This document shows, piece after piece, positions 8,247 through 17,545 of a stretch of 64,000 nt of DNA. Every line of letters begins with the position of its first letter. Position 1 is the first letter of the stretch. The DNA lies in the NCBI RefSeq assembly GCF_009617995.1, contig NZ_CP044129.1:2294001-2358000 (forward strand), given 5' to 3'. This DNA is from Halomicrobium sp. LC1Hm (GTDB lineage Archaea; Halobacteriota; Halobacteria; Halobacteriales; Haloarculaceae). Made by a program: the position numbers and the translations under genes. Under the pieces are notes generated by a model. It did no database searches. It saw only the letters and a list, made by a program, of their open reading frames with translations, and was not told the DNA's origin.

Positions 8247-10133
8247 ATGGGACACAGCAACAGCACGCACAGGGGTATAGCTCTCGTCGTCCTGGCACTG
8301 GTAGTCGCAGCCGGGGTGCCGGGCGTCGTCGGGGGCCAGACCGCGAGTATCGACGAGTGTCGGACGATCGAACAGAGCGGGACCTACGAGCTGTCGGACA
8401 CGATCGAGGCGACCGACGCGGATCGCTGTCTCGAAATCCGGAGCGACGGCGTCGTCATCGACGGCAACGGCCACACGCTGGCCGGCGGTGACCGGGACGA
8501 GGGGACGGTCGGAATCCACGTCGCCGGGAGCGAGAACGTCCAGATCCAGAACGTCGTCGTCACGGGATGGGGCACCGGCCTCCAGGCGGCGGCCGCGGAC
8601 GGCGCGACGATCAGCGGCGTCACCGCCGTCGAGAACACGGACGGGATCGAGGTCGTCGGCAGCGACGGCGTGACCCTCAACGGCCCGACCGCTCGGGCGA
8701 ACGCACAGCGGGGACTCTCACTCGGGCGCGGAACGACGAACGCCGTCGTCCGCGGCGGAGTCGCGGCCGACAACGGGGTGGACCTCGCCGTCGCGGGCGG
8801 CGACGGAAACCGAGTCCGCTCGCTCTCGCTGGGCGAATCGACGGCCGCAGAGACGAGACTCTCCGCGACGCCGATCAGGAACGCCTCGATCCGGAGCGTC
8901 GAGTCGATCCCGGACGCCCCGGACGGACAGCAGTCGGCCGATCGGGCCGCCGCGATCACGGCGCGTGGCAGCGACACCGAACTCTCGCTTGCCCTCCACT
9001 ACGAGGACGGTGACGTCGACGACGAGTCGGCGCTGTCGATCTGGAGCTACGGGGCCGAGAGCTGGGCGACGGTCGGCGGCAGCGCGGACGCAGAGCAAAA
9101 CAGGGTCAGCGCGTCGATCGACCGGTCGGCGTTCCCGACACGGACGACGCGATTCGCCGCGCTGGCCGGCGACGGGAGCCTGACACGCCAGACGGCGACG
9201 GAGACGCCGACGGCGACGCCGACCGGCACGCCGGTGTCGACCGAGGCGACGGACACGGCGACGCCGGCGGACGGTAACGAAGACGCGACGGCGACTGCGA
9301 CACCGGCGGACGGTAGCGACGACGCGACGCCGAGCGACGAGCGCGAGTCGACCGACACGGCGAAGCCGACCCGAGAGGGCGACGAGTCGGCTGCCGGCGA
9401 TGGGACAGCCGCGAACGCGAGCGCCGACGGCGCGGCCGACACCGAGGGCACGGGCGGCGAGCAAACCGGCGCGACGACGACCGACGGAGGCGCTGGCGAG
9501 AGCGGCGGCGGACTGTTGATCTATCTGCTGGCGATCCCGCTCCTCGGACTCGTCGTCGGCGGGGTTGTCACCGGTGGGCTCCTCGTCCGGCGATCCGATC
9601 GAGTCGGCGAGTGGCTTGCCGGTGGAGAGCGAGACGACGAGAGCGATGCGGACGAGGACGACAATGTGAAAGCCGAGACCGAGGACCAGACGACCGGCGA
9701 CGCCGTCCGTGGCGTCCGAGATCTGACCAACTGTGGAGACTGCGGCGAGATCGTCGGAACGAACGAACGGTTCTGTAGCCAGTGCGGTGCGAGACTCCGC
9801 GAGAACGCCGTCGACGACGACCACGAAAATACGGTCCCGACGGCGCTGACGCTGTCGGTCGGCGGCCGCGAGATCGCGGTCGGAGACGGAACGACCGTCG
9901 ACGAACAACTCCGCTCGCTGTTGCGCGACGGTGGGAAGCCAGAACAGACCAAGTGGATCGACGACGAGCACCTCGTGTTCCGGCGAACGGACGACGGATT
10001 CGTCCTCAGGACCCGTGGCGACAACCTGACCAGAGTGAACGGCGAGCGAGTGCGCCCCGGCGAGGCGGAGCCGATTGCGCCCGGCGACGAGATCGAAGTG
10101 TCGGGACTGCTCGCCCTCTCAGTCGAGCAGTAG
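8247..10133 (+). CDS. Surface beta-helix protein with TM, zinc ribbon and FHA-like tail
   Basis: A 628-residue membrane protein with an unusual domain order. Residues 1-30 are a Sec-type signal ending VVGG. Residues ~35-190 are a NosD-like right-handed beta-helix (VVIDGNGHTLAG, then repeated GI/GL...N turns). Residues ~200-310 are the sandwich domain that often follows NosD repeats. Residues 315-420 are a Thr/Pro/Asp-rich linker with two near-identical ATPADG(N/S) repeats. Residues 422-447 form one TM helix followed by RR. The cytoplasmic part has a zinc ribbon (C496, C499, C510, C513) and an FHA-like beta-sandwich (533-628, ending near GDEIEVSG). The beta-helix should face outside and the FHA-like domain the cytosol. 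FHA domains bind phosphothreonine, but key residues are not clearly conserved here. It is a single gene with its own promoter region. Confidence 0.75.
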   Translation: MGHSNSTHRGIALVVLALVVAAGVPGVVGGQTASIDECRTIEQSGTYELSDTIEATDADRCLEIRSDGVVIDGNGHTLAGGDRDEGTVGIHVAGSENVQIQNVVVTGWGTGLQAAAADGATISGVTAVENTDGIEVVGSDGVTLNGPTARANAQRGLSLGRGTTNAVVRGGVAADNGVDLAVAGGDGNRVRSLSLGESTAAETRLSATPIRNASIRSVESIPDAPDGQQSADRAAAITARGSDTELSLALHYEDGDVDDESALSIWSYGAESWATVGGSADAEQNRVSASIDRSAFPTRTTRFAALAGDGSLTRQTATETPTATPTGTPVSTEATDTATPADGNEDATATATPADGSDDATPSDERESTDTAKPTREGDESAAGDGTAANASADGAADTEGTGGEQTGATTTDGGAGESGGGLLIYLLAIPLLGLVVGGVVTGGLLVRRSDRVGEWLAGGERDDESDADEDDNVKAETEDQTTGDAVRGVRDLTNCGDCGEIVGTNERFCSQCGARLRENAVDDDHENTVPTALTLSVGGREIAVGDGTTVDEQLRSLLRDGGKPEQTKWIDDEHLVFRRTDDGFVLRTRGDNLTRVNGERVRPGEAEPIAPGDEIEVSGLLALSVEQ

Positions 10134-10421
10134 CACGCCGCTCGCTACTGTCCCGAGAGCTGTCGACGTACCGGACAGGCAGTCACCTGAGAGATGCAGA
10201 GCCGCCGCTGTCGTCGACGCGGTCTGTCACGTGAGAGTGACCGAGCGACAACAGTGGCGAAACGAAGATGGGGTCGAGGGAGCGTGTGACATTCTCCGGT
10301 GCCCCCGGGAGAGAGTGGCGGATGGTCCACCATAAAAGGGCGTCAGACTGTCGTGTGACAAACGACAGACTGAGGGGAGAAGACGGATTTTGTTGCCGGG
10401 AAAATGCGCGACCGTCGCCTT

Positions 10422-10433
10422 GTACACTGTATA
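10422..10433 (+). promoter_or_regulatory. Candidate shared operator, gdh copy
   Basis: GTACACTGTATA lies about 140 nt upstream of gdh. A 10/12 match in reverse orientation (GTACACTATACA) is found upstream of gltB at 12022-12033. Two ammonia-assimilation genes sharing a partly palindromic AT-rich box could mean a common regulator, but the match is short and may be chance. Confidence 0.25.
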
Positions 10434-10540
10434 ATTACATATAAGGTGTATGGGCACCACCAAACAATACCTATTCATCGGAAGAATATTACGCTATATT
10501 TTTATATTGGTGACTCAACCGCTCTGTATCGTTTCGTTAT

Positions 10541-10549
10541 CTTTTAAAG
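10541..10549 (+). promoter_or_regulatory. TATA box of gdh
   Basis: CTTTTAAAG is centred about 26 nt upstream of the gdh ATG at 10571, the spacing expected for a leaderless haloarchaeal transcript. This spacing also decides the start codon: the in-frame ATG at 10550 would overlap the promoter. Confidence 0.65.
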
Positions 10550-10570
10550 TTGGTGTACAAACATTCAGTT

Positions 10571-11824
10571 ATGGCAGACGTAAACCCGTTCGAGAGTTTC
10601 CAGGAACAGGTAGACGACGCGGCAGCGTACCTCGACGTCGACGAGGGGATGCTCGACCGTCTCAAGAACCCGGAGCGCATTCTGGAGACGAACCTCGCCG
10701 TCGAGATGGACGACGGCTCCATCGAGGTGTTCCGCGCGTACCGTTCGCAGTTCAACGGTGACCGCGGTCCGTACAAGGGCGGGATCCGCTATCACCCGAA
10801 CGTCTCTCGCGAAGAGGTGAAGGCACTGTCGGGCTGGATGGCCTACAAGACGGCGACGGTCGACATCCCGCTGGGCGGCGGGAAGGGCGGTATCATCATC
10901 GACCCCAGCGACTACTCCGAGAGCGAACTCGAACGCGTCACCCGCGCGTTCGCGAAGGAGCTGACGCCGCTGATCGGCGAGGACCGGGACGTGCCCGCGC
11001 CGGACGTGAACACGGGCCAGCGCGAGATGAACTGGATCAAAGACACCTACGAGACGATCGAGCGCACCACCGAACCCGGCGTCATCACCGGGAAGGACCT
11101 CGCGAGCGGCGGCAGCGAGGGTCGCGTCGAGGCGACCGGTCGCTCGACGGTCATCGCCGCCCGCGAGGCCTTCGAGTACCTCGGCGAGGACATCGCCGAC
11201 GCCACCGTCGCGATCCAGGGCTACGGGAACGCGGGCTGGATCACCGCCAAGCTCGTCGAGCAGATGGGTGCGACGGTCGTCGCCGTCTCGGACTCCAGCG
11301 GTGGGATCTACAGCGAGGACGGCTTCGACGCCGTCGCAGCGAAAGACCACAAGCGTGAGACCGGCTCCGTCGTCGGCTTCCACGGTGCCGACGAGGAGAT
11401 CACGAACGAGGAGCTCCTCCAGCTCGACGTGGATCTGCTGGTCCCGGCCGCACTGGAGAACGCGATCGACGCAGAGATCGCCGAGGGCGTCCAGGCGGAC
11501 GTGATCTCGGAGGCAGCCAACGGCCCGATCACGCCCGACGGCGACGACGTGCTCGAACAGAAGGACGTGCTCATCGTCCCCGACATCCTCGCCAACGCCG
11601 GTGGCGTCACGGTGTCGTACTTCGAGTGGGTCCAGAACCGCCAGCGCTTCTACTGGGACGAGGAGACCGTCAACGAGCGGCTCGAAGACATCATCGTCGA
11701 ACAGTTCGACACGCTCGTCGACGCCTACGAGGAACACGACCTCCCGAACATGCGCATCGCGGCCTACGTCGTCGCCATCGAGCGTGTGCTGACCGCGGCC
11801 GAGCAGTCCGGCACCTGGCCGTAG
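10571..11824 (+). CDS. gdh: Glutamate dehydrogenase (Glu/Leu/Phe/Val family)
   Basis: A 417-residue hexameric-type glutamate dehydrogenase that interconverts 2-oxoglutarate plus ammonia and glutamate. The dimerisation domain contains [11 protein letters not shown], and the active-site signature [14 protein letters not shown] places the catalytic lysine at K105. The Rossmann motif GYGNAG (217-222) binds the cofactor. Haloarchaea carry several paralogues with NAD or NADP preference, and I cannot tell which this is. The start [10 protein letters not shown] is fixed by the TATA box 26 nt upstream. It lies directly upstream of gltB on the same strand with a separate promoter region between them, so both routes of ammonia assimilation are adjacent. 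Confidence 0.95.
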   Translation: MADVNPFESFQEQVDDAAAYLDVDEGMLDRLKNPERILETNLAVEMDDGSIEVFRAYRSQFNGDRGPYKGGIRYHPNVSREEVKALSGWMAYKTATVDIPLGGGKGGIIIDPSDYSESELERVTRAFAKELTPLIGEDRDVPAPDVNTGQREMNWIKDTYETIERTTEPGVITGKDLASGGSEGRVEATGRSTVIAAREAFEYLGEDIADATVAIQGYGNAGWITAKLVEQMGATVVAVSDSSGGIYSEDGFDAVAAKDHKRETGSVVGFHGADEEITNEELLQLDVDLLVPAALENAIDAEIAEGVQADVISEAANGPITPDGDDVLEQKDVLIVPDILANAGGVTVSYFEWVQNRQRFYWDEETVNERLEDIIVEQFDTLVDAYEEHDLPNMRIAAYVVAIERVLTAAEQSGTWP

Positions 11825-12021
11825 ACCGGCGCTGGGACCGTCGTCGAGACGCCTATCGCTGCGTTCCCGTTCGCATCGGCGACGCTGCCGTCGCTAGCGA
11901 CGAGCGGAGAGACGACAGAACTGTCTTTTTGCCGTGTAGCGGCCGGTCGTACCGACGATATCGGAGATCCTCATGGTCGATCCGCACAAAACCTTATATG
12001 TTAATAATACTCATGCCAATG

Positions 12022-12033
12022 TGTATAGTGTAC
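12022..12033 (-). promoter_or_regulatory. Candidate shared operator, gltB copy
   Basis: The reverse complement of this stretch reads GTACACTATACA, similar to GTACACTGTATA upstream of gdh. It lies about 40 nt before the gltB start. It sits between an AT-rich block (CTTATATGTTAATAATAC, 11994-12011) and CCTTATTGTATC (12034-12045). The latter is in about the right place for the gltB TATA box. Confidence 0.25.
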
Positions 12034-12073
12034 CCTTATTGTATCAGGGACACCCTCTTGTGGGGGAACTACT

Positions 12074-15000
12074 ATGCTCGGATCACACATGGTTGAGCGA
12101 CAGCAGAGTGACCGATCCGGGAGCGCCGCAGGGCTCGCGGATCCGACCGATGCTCGGTCGAACTGCGGTGTCGGGGTCGTCATGGACCTCGACGGCGGGT
12201 CACACGACTGGGTGGTACAGGACGGACTCGAACTACTGGCGAACCTCGAACACCGCGGGACCACCGGTGCCGAAGAGAACACCGGCGACGGCGCAGGTAT
12301 CATGCTACAGATCCCCCACGAGTTCTTCGCGGACGAACTCGACGGCGATCTCCCCGAGCCCGGCGCGTACGCCGTCGGGACGCTCTTTCTCCCGCAGGAC
12401 GACGACGAGGCCGCAGCGCTGAAAGACCTCGTCGAATCGACGCTGGCCGAAGAAGGGCTCGACGTGCTGGCCTGGCGGTCGGTGCCGACGGACAACGAGG
12501 ACCTCGGCGCGACGGCACTCGAATCGGAGCCGGACGTGACACAGGTCGTCGTCACGTCGGCGGCCGGCGCGACCGGCGACGCCTTCTCGCGACAGCTCTA
12601 CGTCGGTCGCCGCGTGCTGGAGAACGAAGTCGAGTCGACGGAGCCGGCGGGCCACGAACGGTTCTACGTCTGCTCGCTGGACCACGAGACGATCGTCTAC
12701 AAGGGTCTGCTGAAGGCAGAACAGCTGTCGGGCTACTACCCCGATCTGAGCGACGAGCGGTTCGAATCGACGTTCGCACTGGTCCACGCCCGCTTCTCGA
12801 CGAACACGCTCGGCGCGTGGCACCTCGCTCACCCGTATCGGAACATCATCCACAACGGCGAGTTCAACACGATCCAGGGCAACATCAACTGGATGCGCGC
12901 CCGCGAGACCGACATCGAGAGCGACGCGTTCGACGACGGCGAGCAGAGCGGGCAGTCGGACATCGAGAAGATCAAGCCGATCATCGACGATCCCGACCAG
13001 TCCGACACCGCCAGCGTCGACAACGCGCTCGAACTCCTCTTGCAGGACGGGCGAGACCTCCCCCACGCGCTCCGGATGCTCATTCCGGAGGCCTGGCGCG
13101 GCGAGATGAACGACGTACAGGGCGACCGGCGGGACTTCTACGACTACCACGCCTCGCTCGTCGAACCGTGGGACGGACCGGCCCTCGTCGCCGCGACCGA
13201 CGGTGACCGCGTCGGCGCAGTGCTCGACCGCAACGGCCTGCGCCCCTGCCGGTACGACATCCTACAGGACAACACGCTGGTGATGTCCTCAGAGGCCGGC
13301 GCGCTCGATCACACTGCCGACGAAATCGAGGAGCGCGGCCGTCTCCAGCCGGGACAGTGCTTCCTCGCCGATCCCGAAGAGGGTCGCGTCATCCCCGACG
13401 AAGAGGTGTTCGAGGACATCAGCGACGAGAAGTACGGCGAGTGGGTCGAACAAGAGCAGGTCGACATCGACGACATCGCCAGCCGCGAGTCCGACGCGCC
13501 GATCGGCGACGTGGACGGCCTCCGGAGCCACCAGGCGATGTACGGCTACACCTACGACGAGGTCGACCACCTCATCCAGCCGATGGCCGAGAAGGGGAAA
13601 GACCCCGTTGGCTCGATGGGCGACGACACGCCGCTGTCGGTGCTCTCACAGTTCAACCGACCGCTGTTTACCTACTTCAAGCAGCTGTTCGCGCAGGTGA
13701 CGAACCCGCCGCTGGACTACATCCGCGAAGAGCTCGTCACCTCGCTGGAGTCGCGGCTGGGCTACCAGCGGAATCTGCTGGCCGAGACACAGGAACACGC
13801 CCGCCAGCTCGTGCTCGACTCGCCGATCCTCAGCGACGAGGAGACGGCGGCGATCAAGGAGCTGGGCTCGTCTGACGACCGCGACGGGAACGGAATGTCG
13901 TCGACCGTCCTCGATATCACCTACGAGAGCGGGACCGACCTCCGGGAGGCGATCGAGGACGTTCGCGACGAGGCGACCGCGGCCGCGACCGACGCCGACG
14001 TGCTCGTGCTCTCGGACCGCGCCGCGGGCGAAGACCGCGTCCCGATCCCGAGCCTGCTCGCGGTCGGCGGTATCCACCACCACCTCGTGCGCAACGGGCT
14101 GCGCAACCACGTCGGGCTCGTCGTGGAGTCCGGTGACCCGCGGGCGGTGCATCACTTCGCGACGCTGATCGGGTACGGCGCGGGCGCGGTCAACCCCTAC
14201 CTCGCCTACCAGACGATCGACGACCTCGTCGCCGGACCGGACGGTGCGGACCTGGAGGCGGCGATCGGCGCGTACAGCACCGCCGTCGAGGACGGACTGC
14301 TGAAGACGATGGCCAAGATGGGCATCTCGACGGTCGAATCCTACCAGGGAGCCCAGATCTTCGAAGCCGTCGGGCTGGGCTCGGACTTCGTCGCCGAGTA
14401 CTTCGAGGGGACGACCTGCCGCACGGAGGGGATCGGCATCGACGAGATCGAGGCCGACCTGCTCCAGCGCCACGACGTCGCCTGGAGCGAAGAAGAGCCG
14501 GACATGCCCCGACAGGGCGAGTACGAGTTCCGGTCGGACGGGATCCACCACCAGTGGAACCCCGACACGGTGGGCAAGCTCCAGCAGGCGGTCCGGATGG
14601 GCGACTACGAGACCTACAAGGAGTTCGCAGCCGAGATCAACGACCAACAGCAGACCCTCCAGACGCTGCGGGGCCTGCTGGAGTTCGACGACGAGGCCCG
14701 CGAGTCGATCCCGGTCGACGACGTGGAACCGGTCTCGGAGATCGTCGAACGCTTCGAGACGGCGGCCATGAGCCTCGGGTCGCTGTCGCCGGAGATGCAC
14801 GAGAACAACGCGATCGCGATGAACCGGATCGGTGCCAACGCCAACACCGGCGAGGGCGGCGAGCCCCCGGAGCGGTTCGGGACCGAGAAAGAGTGTACGA
14901 CAAAGCAGGTCGCCTCCGGACGCTTCGGCGTCACGAGCGACTACCTCGCCTCGGCCGAGGAGATCCAGATCAAGATGGCCCAGGGCTCCAAACCCGGCGA

Positions 15001-16675
15001 GGGCGGTCACCTGCCCGGCAAGAAGGTCAACGAGATGATCGCCCACGTCCGGTACGCGACGCCGGGCGTCGGCCTCATCTCCCCGCCGCCGCTGCACGAC
15101 ATCTACTCCATCGAGGACCTCAAGCAGCTGATCCACGACCTGAAAGCGGCCAACCCCGACGCCGACATCAACGTCAAGCTCGTCGCCGAGGACGGCATCG
15201 GGACGATCGCGGCCGGCGTCGCGAAGGCAAACGCCGACGTGGTCCACATCTCGGGCCACTCTGGCGGGACCGGCGCGTCACCGAAGACGTCGATCAAGAA
15301 CGCCGGCCTCCCCTGGGAGCTGGGACTGGCCGAAGCAAACCAGATGCTGACTGGGACGGAGCTGCGCGACCGGATCAGAGTCACCTCCGACGGCGGGATG
15401 AAGACCGGCCGCGACGTGGCCGTCGCCGCGTTGCTTGGCTCGGAAGGGTACATCTTCGGCACCGCGTCGATGGTCACCTCGGGCTGTGTGATGGCCCGGC
15501 AGTGTCACGAGAACACCTGCCCGGTCGGTGTCGCCACCCAGAACGAGAAGCTGCGAGACCGCTTCCCGGGCGAGCCCCAGCACGTGGTCAACTACATGAC
15601 CTTCATCGCCCAGGAGCTGCGCGAGATCATGGCCGAACTTGGCTTCGAGACCATCGACGAGATGGTCGGCCGAGCGGAGCTGCTCCGACAGCGCGACGAC
15701 ATCGAGAACCCCAAGGCCGAGAAGCTGGACCTCTCCGGACTCGTCGCCGAGCCCGAGGGCGACCAGCGCATCAAGACCCGCGAGCAGGACCACGACATCG
15801 ACGAGCAACTCGACTGGGAGCTCATCGAGGCCGCCGAGCCGGCCCTCGAAGACCGCGCACCGGTCGCGATCGAGACGGAGATCGACAACGTCCACCGCGC
15901 GGTCGGCGCGACCCTCTCGAACCGCATCAGCCAGGCCTACGGCACTGAGGGGCTGGCCGACGACACCATTCGCGTCGACCTCGACGGGACGGCGGGCCAG
16001 TCGTTCGGTGCCTTCCTCCAGGGCGGCGTGACCATGGCGCTGGACGGGACCGCCAACGACTACGTCGGCAAGGGCCTCTCCGGCGGGAAGGTGATCGTCG
16101 AGACGCCACAGACGGCCGCCTTCGATCCCGCCGAGAACATCGTCGTCGGCAACGTCGCGCTGTACGGCGCGACCCAGGGCGAGGCCTACGTCAACGGGAT
16201 GGCCGGCGAGCGCTTCGCCGTCCGCAACTCCGGGGTCAAGGGCGTCGTCGAGGGCGTCGGCGACCACGGCTGTGAGTACATGACCGGCGGCGCGATCGTC
16301 GTCCTGGGCGAGACGGGCAAGAACTTCGCGGCCGGGATGTCCGGCGGCGTCGCCTACGTCTACGATCCCGACGGCGACTTCGAGCAGCGAGCCAACACCG
16401 GGATGGTCTCGCTGTCTCGCTCGCTGGCAGGGAAAGACGAGCAGATGATCACCCGACTGGTCGAGAACCACGCCGCCTACACTGACTCGGAGCGCGCGAA
16501 GGCGCTGCTCGACGAGTGGGACGCGGCGCTCGACGACTTCGTGAAGGTGATGCCCGACGCCTACGCCGAGGTCATCGAAGAGCGCGACCGCGACGACGTG
16601 CGCAACGAACCGCCCGCGTCGGCCACGCCCGAAGCCGGCGCGGTCGACAGCGGGATCGCGACCAGCGACGACTGA
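12074..16675 (+). CDS. gltB: Glutamate synthase large subunit (GltB, probably ferredoxin-dependent)
   Basis: A 1533-residue glutamate synthase that makes two glutamates from glutamine and 2-oxoglutarate. An N-terminal glutaminase domain (~31-420) follows a short propeptide; its nucleophile should be C31 in NCGVGVV, exposed after cleavage. Then come the central domain (~460-780) and the FMN/synthase domain (~830-1230) with GEGGEPPERFG, GSKPGEGGHLPG and HISGHSGGTGASP. The 3Fe-4S cysteines are C1138, C1144 and C1149. The C-terminal GltB beta-helix (~1260-1500) has many G-x-x-G-G turns. No small subunit (gltD) follows, which fits a ferredoxin donor; that is an inference. The ATG at 12089 (MVERQQ) is an alternative start. 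Complete gene, normal length. Confidence 0.95.
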   Translation: MLGSHMVERQQSDRSGSAAGLADPTDARSNCGVGVVMDLDGGSHDWVVQDGLELLANLEHRGTTGAEENTGDGAGIMLQIPHEFFADELDGDLPEPGAYAVGTLFLPQDDDEAAALKDLVESTLAEEGLDVLAWRSVPTDNEDLGATALESEPDVTQVVVTSAAGATGDAFSRQLYVGRRVLENEVESTEPAGHERFYVCSLDHETIVYKGLLKAEQLSGYYPDLSDERFESTFALVHARFSTNTLGAWHLAHPYRNIIHNGEFNTIQGNINWMRARETDIESDAFDDGEQSGQSDIEKIKPIIDDPDQSDTASVDNALELLLQDGRDLPHALRMLIPEAWRGEMNDVQGDRRDFYDYHASLVEPWDGPALVAATDGDRVGAVLDRNGLRPCRYDILQDNTLVMSSEAGALDHTADEIEERGRLQPGQCFLADPEEGRVIPDEEVFEDISDEKYGEWVEQEQVDIDDIASRESDAPIGDVDGLRSHQAMYGYTYDEVDHLIQPMAEKGKDPVGSMGDDTPLSVLSQFNRPLFTYFKQLFAQVTNPPLDYIREELVTSLESRLGYQRNLLAETQEHARQLVLDSPILSDEETAAIKELGSSDDRDGNGMSSTVLDITYESGTDLREAIEDVRDEATAAATDADVLVLSDRAAGEDRVPIPSLLAVGGIHHHLVRNGLRNHVGLVVESGDPRAVHHFATLIGYGAGAVNPYLAYQTIDDLVAGPDGADLEAAIGAYSTAVEDGLLKTMAKMGISTVESYQGAQIFEAVGLGSDFVAEYFEGTTCRTEGIGIDEIEADLLQRHDVAWSEEEPDMPRQGEYEFRSDGIHHQWNPDTVGKLQQAVRMGDYETYKEFAAEINDQQQTLQTLRGLLEFDDEARESIPVDDVEPVSEIVERFETAAMSLGSLSPEMHENNAIAMNRIGANANTGEGGEPPERFGTEKECTTKQVASGRFGVTSDYLASAEEIQIKMAQGSKPGEGGHLPGKKVNEMIAHVRYATPGVGLISPPPLHDIYSIEDLKQLIHDLKAANPDADINVKLVAEDGIGTIAAGVAKANADVVHISGHSGGTGASPKTSIKNAGLPWELGLAEANQMLTGTELRDRIRVTSDGGMKTGRDVAVAALLGSEGYIFGTASMVTSGCVMARQCHENTCPVGVATQNEKLRDRFPGEPQHVVNYMTFIAQELREIMAELGFETIDEMVGRAELLRQRDDIENPKAEKLDLSGLVAEPEGDQRIKTREQDHDIDEQLDWELIEAAEPALEDRAPVAIETEIDNVHRAVGATLSNRISQAYGTEGLADDTIRVDLDGTAGQSFGAFLQGGVTMALDGTANDYVGKGLSGGKVIVETPQTAAFDPAENIVVGNVALYGATQGEAYVNGMAGERFAVRNSGVKGVVEGVGDHGCEYMTGGAIVVLGETGKNFAAGMSGGVAYVYDPDGDFEQRANTGMVSLSRSLAGKDEQMITRLVENHAAYTDSERAKALLDEWDAALDDFVKVMPDAYAEVIEERDRDDVRNEPPASATPEAGAVDSGIATSDD

Positions 16676-16732
16676 AGCTGGGAGTCACAACCATCTCGTT
16701 TTCGTCGACCCGGCGAGGAGCCACGCGGAACA

Positions 16733-16740
16733 TTTATTTA
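16733..16740 (+). promoter_or_regulatory. TATA-like box of the AbrB-PIN operon
   Basis: TTTATTTA (within ACATTTATTTATTTG) lies about 38 nt before the AbrB start codon in an otherwise GC-rich region. It is the only evident promoter for the four-gene run 16775-19062. AbrB antitoxins usually repress their own promoter, so this is the likely autoregulation site. Confidence 0.5.
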
Positions 16741-16774
16741 TTTGTGCCGACAAGTGGGAAACGGGTAGATTATA

Positions 16775-17062
16775 ATGGGAAAGGTTGTCCCCGACGACGA
16801 ACACGAATCACGGGGAGAGCGAGTCTCGTTGCACGTCGACGACCGCGGCCGTGTCACGATTCCGAAGCGTGTCCGCGATCGACTGGGCATCGAACCGGGG
16901 TCGGATGTTCCTGCGTGGCTCTCTGGCTCGGTGCTGACAGTCGATCCTGCGCCGAGTTCGCAGATCGAAACAGCGAGTGCAGACCGGAAGCAATGGAAAG
17001 CGTCGACACCGACCGACGCAGGTGCGTCGCTGTTCGGTCCGATGGGCGAGGACGACGCCTGA
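16775..17062 (+). CDS. AbrB/MazE-type antitoxin
   Basis: A 95-residue SpoVT/AbrB swapped-hairpin DNA-binding protein. Residues 17-45 show the pattern VSLHVDDRGRVTIPKRVRDRLGI..G, typical of prokaryotic antitoxins of the VapB/AbrB group. The C-terminal half is polar and flexible, as expected for a segment that wraps the toxin. It is followed 3 nt later by a PIN-domain gene, so a VapBC-like module is very likely. It should neutralise the toxin and repress its own promoter at 16733. Confidence 0.8.
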   Translation: MGKVVPDDEHESRGERVSLHVDDRGRVTIPKRVRDRLGIEPGSDVPAWLSGSVLTVDPAPSSQIETASADRKQWKASTPTDAGASLFGPMGEDDA

Positions 17063-17065
17063 TCG

Positions 17066-17545
17066 ATGGACGAGACGATCCCGCGCGGTGTCAAGATTCT
17101 CACCGACGTGAACGTGCTGGCAATTGGATTAACGGACGATCATCCAGCTCACGAGTACGTCTGGCCGTGGATTCGTGACGCACTCGACGGACCGAACGTG
17201 TTGCTGATATTCGACTACTATCCGTTTCGCGCTCAGTACATCATGACTCGCCAGTTCGGCGTCAGTGAGACCGACGCCCGCAACGCCGTGCAATCCCTCG
17301 TCCAGAGTCCAGCCCGACTCGTTGGGGCCAGCGAAGGGACGATACGCGACGCCTACGAGGTCAGCGCCGAACAGAATCACGACGTGTACGACTCGTTCAT
17401 CGTCGCGCTGGCGCGGGAACACGATGCTGACTACCTCGTGACGACCGATACCGACTTCGTGGACCTGTGTGCCGACGAGGCTGTTGAATATACCAATCCG
17501 GTTCCCGAGGACGAACTCGACGTACTGTCGCTCACTGACGGATGA
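17066..17545 (+). CDS. PIN-domain toxin (VapC-like)
   Basis: A 159-residue PIN-domain nuclease. The acidic residues that bind the catalytic metal are visible: D14 in ILTDVNVL, D106/D109 in HDVYDSF and D128/D130 in TTDTDF. PIN toxins of this type cleave tRNA or rRNA in the cytoplasm and stop growth when free of antitoxin. It is paired with the AbrB gene 3 nt upstream and shares a 4-nt ATGA overlap with the Nudix gene downstream, so the three are translationally coupled. Base composition is slightly richer in A/T than the neighbours, consistent with horizontal movement of the module. Confidence 0.82.
   Translation: MDETIPRGVKILTDVNVLAIGLTDDHPAHEYVWPWIRDALDGPNVLLIFDYYPFRAQYIMTRQFGVSETDARNAVQSLVQSPARLVGASEGTIRDAYEVSAEQNHDVYDSFIVALAREHDADYLVTTDTDFVDLCADEAVEYTNPVPEDELDVLSLTDG

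Larger units (their letters stand above)
10134..10570 (+). other. Intergenic region upstream of gdh (437 bp)
   Basis: No gene is visible here. The second half (from about 10380) is much richer in A+T than the surroundings and carries several TATA-like stretches (TATAATTACATATAAGG at 10430-10446, TATATTTTTATATTGG near 10495-10510, CTTTTAAAG at 10541-10549). This suggests a complex, regulated promoter for glutamate dehydrogenase. Confidence 0.6.

Noticed and set aside
9240-9330. Direct repeats that could be a CRISPR or microsatellite
   Set aside because: They are in-frame Thr/Pro/Asp linker repeats (ATPADG units) of the surface protein, with no regular spacer structure.
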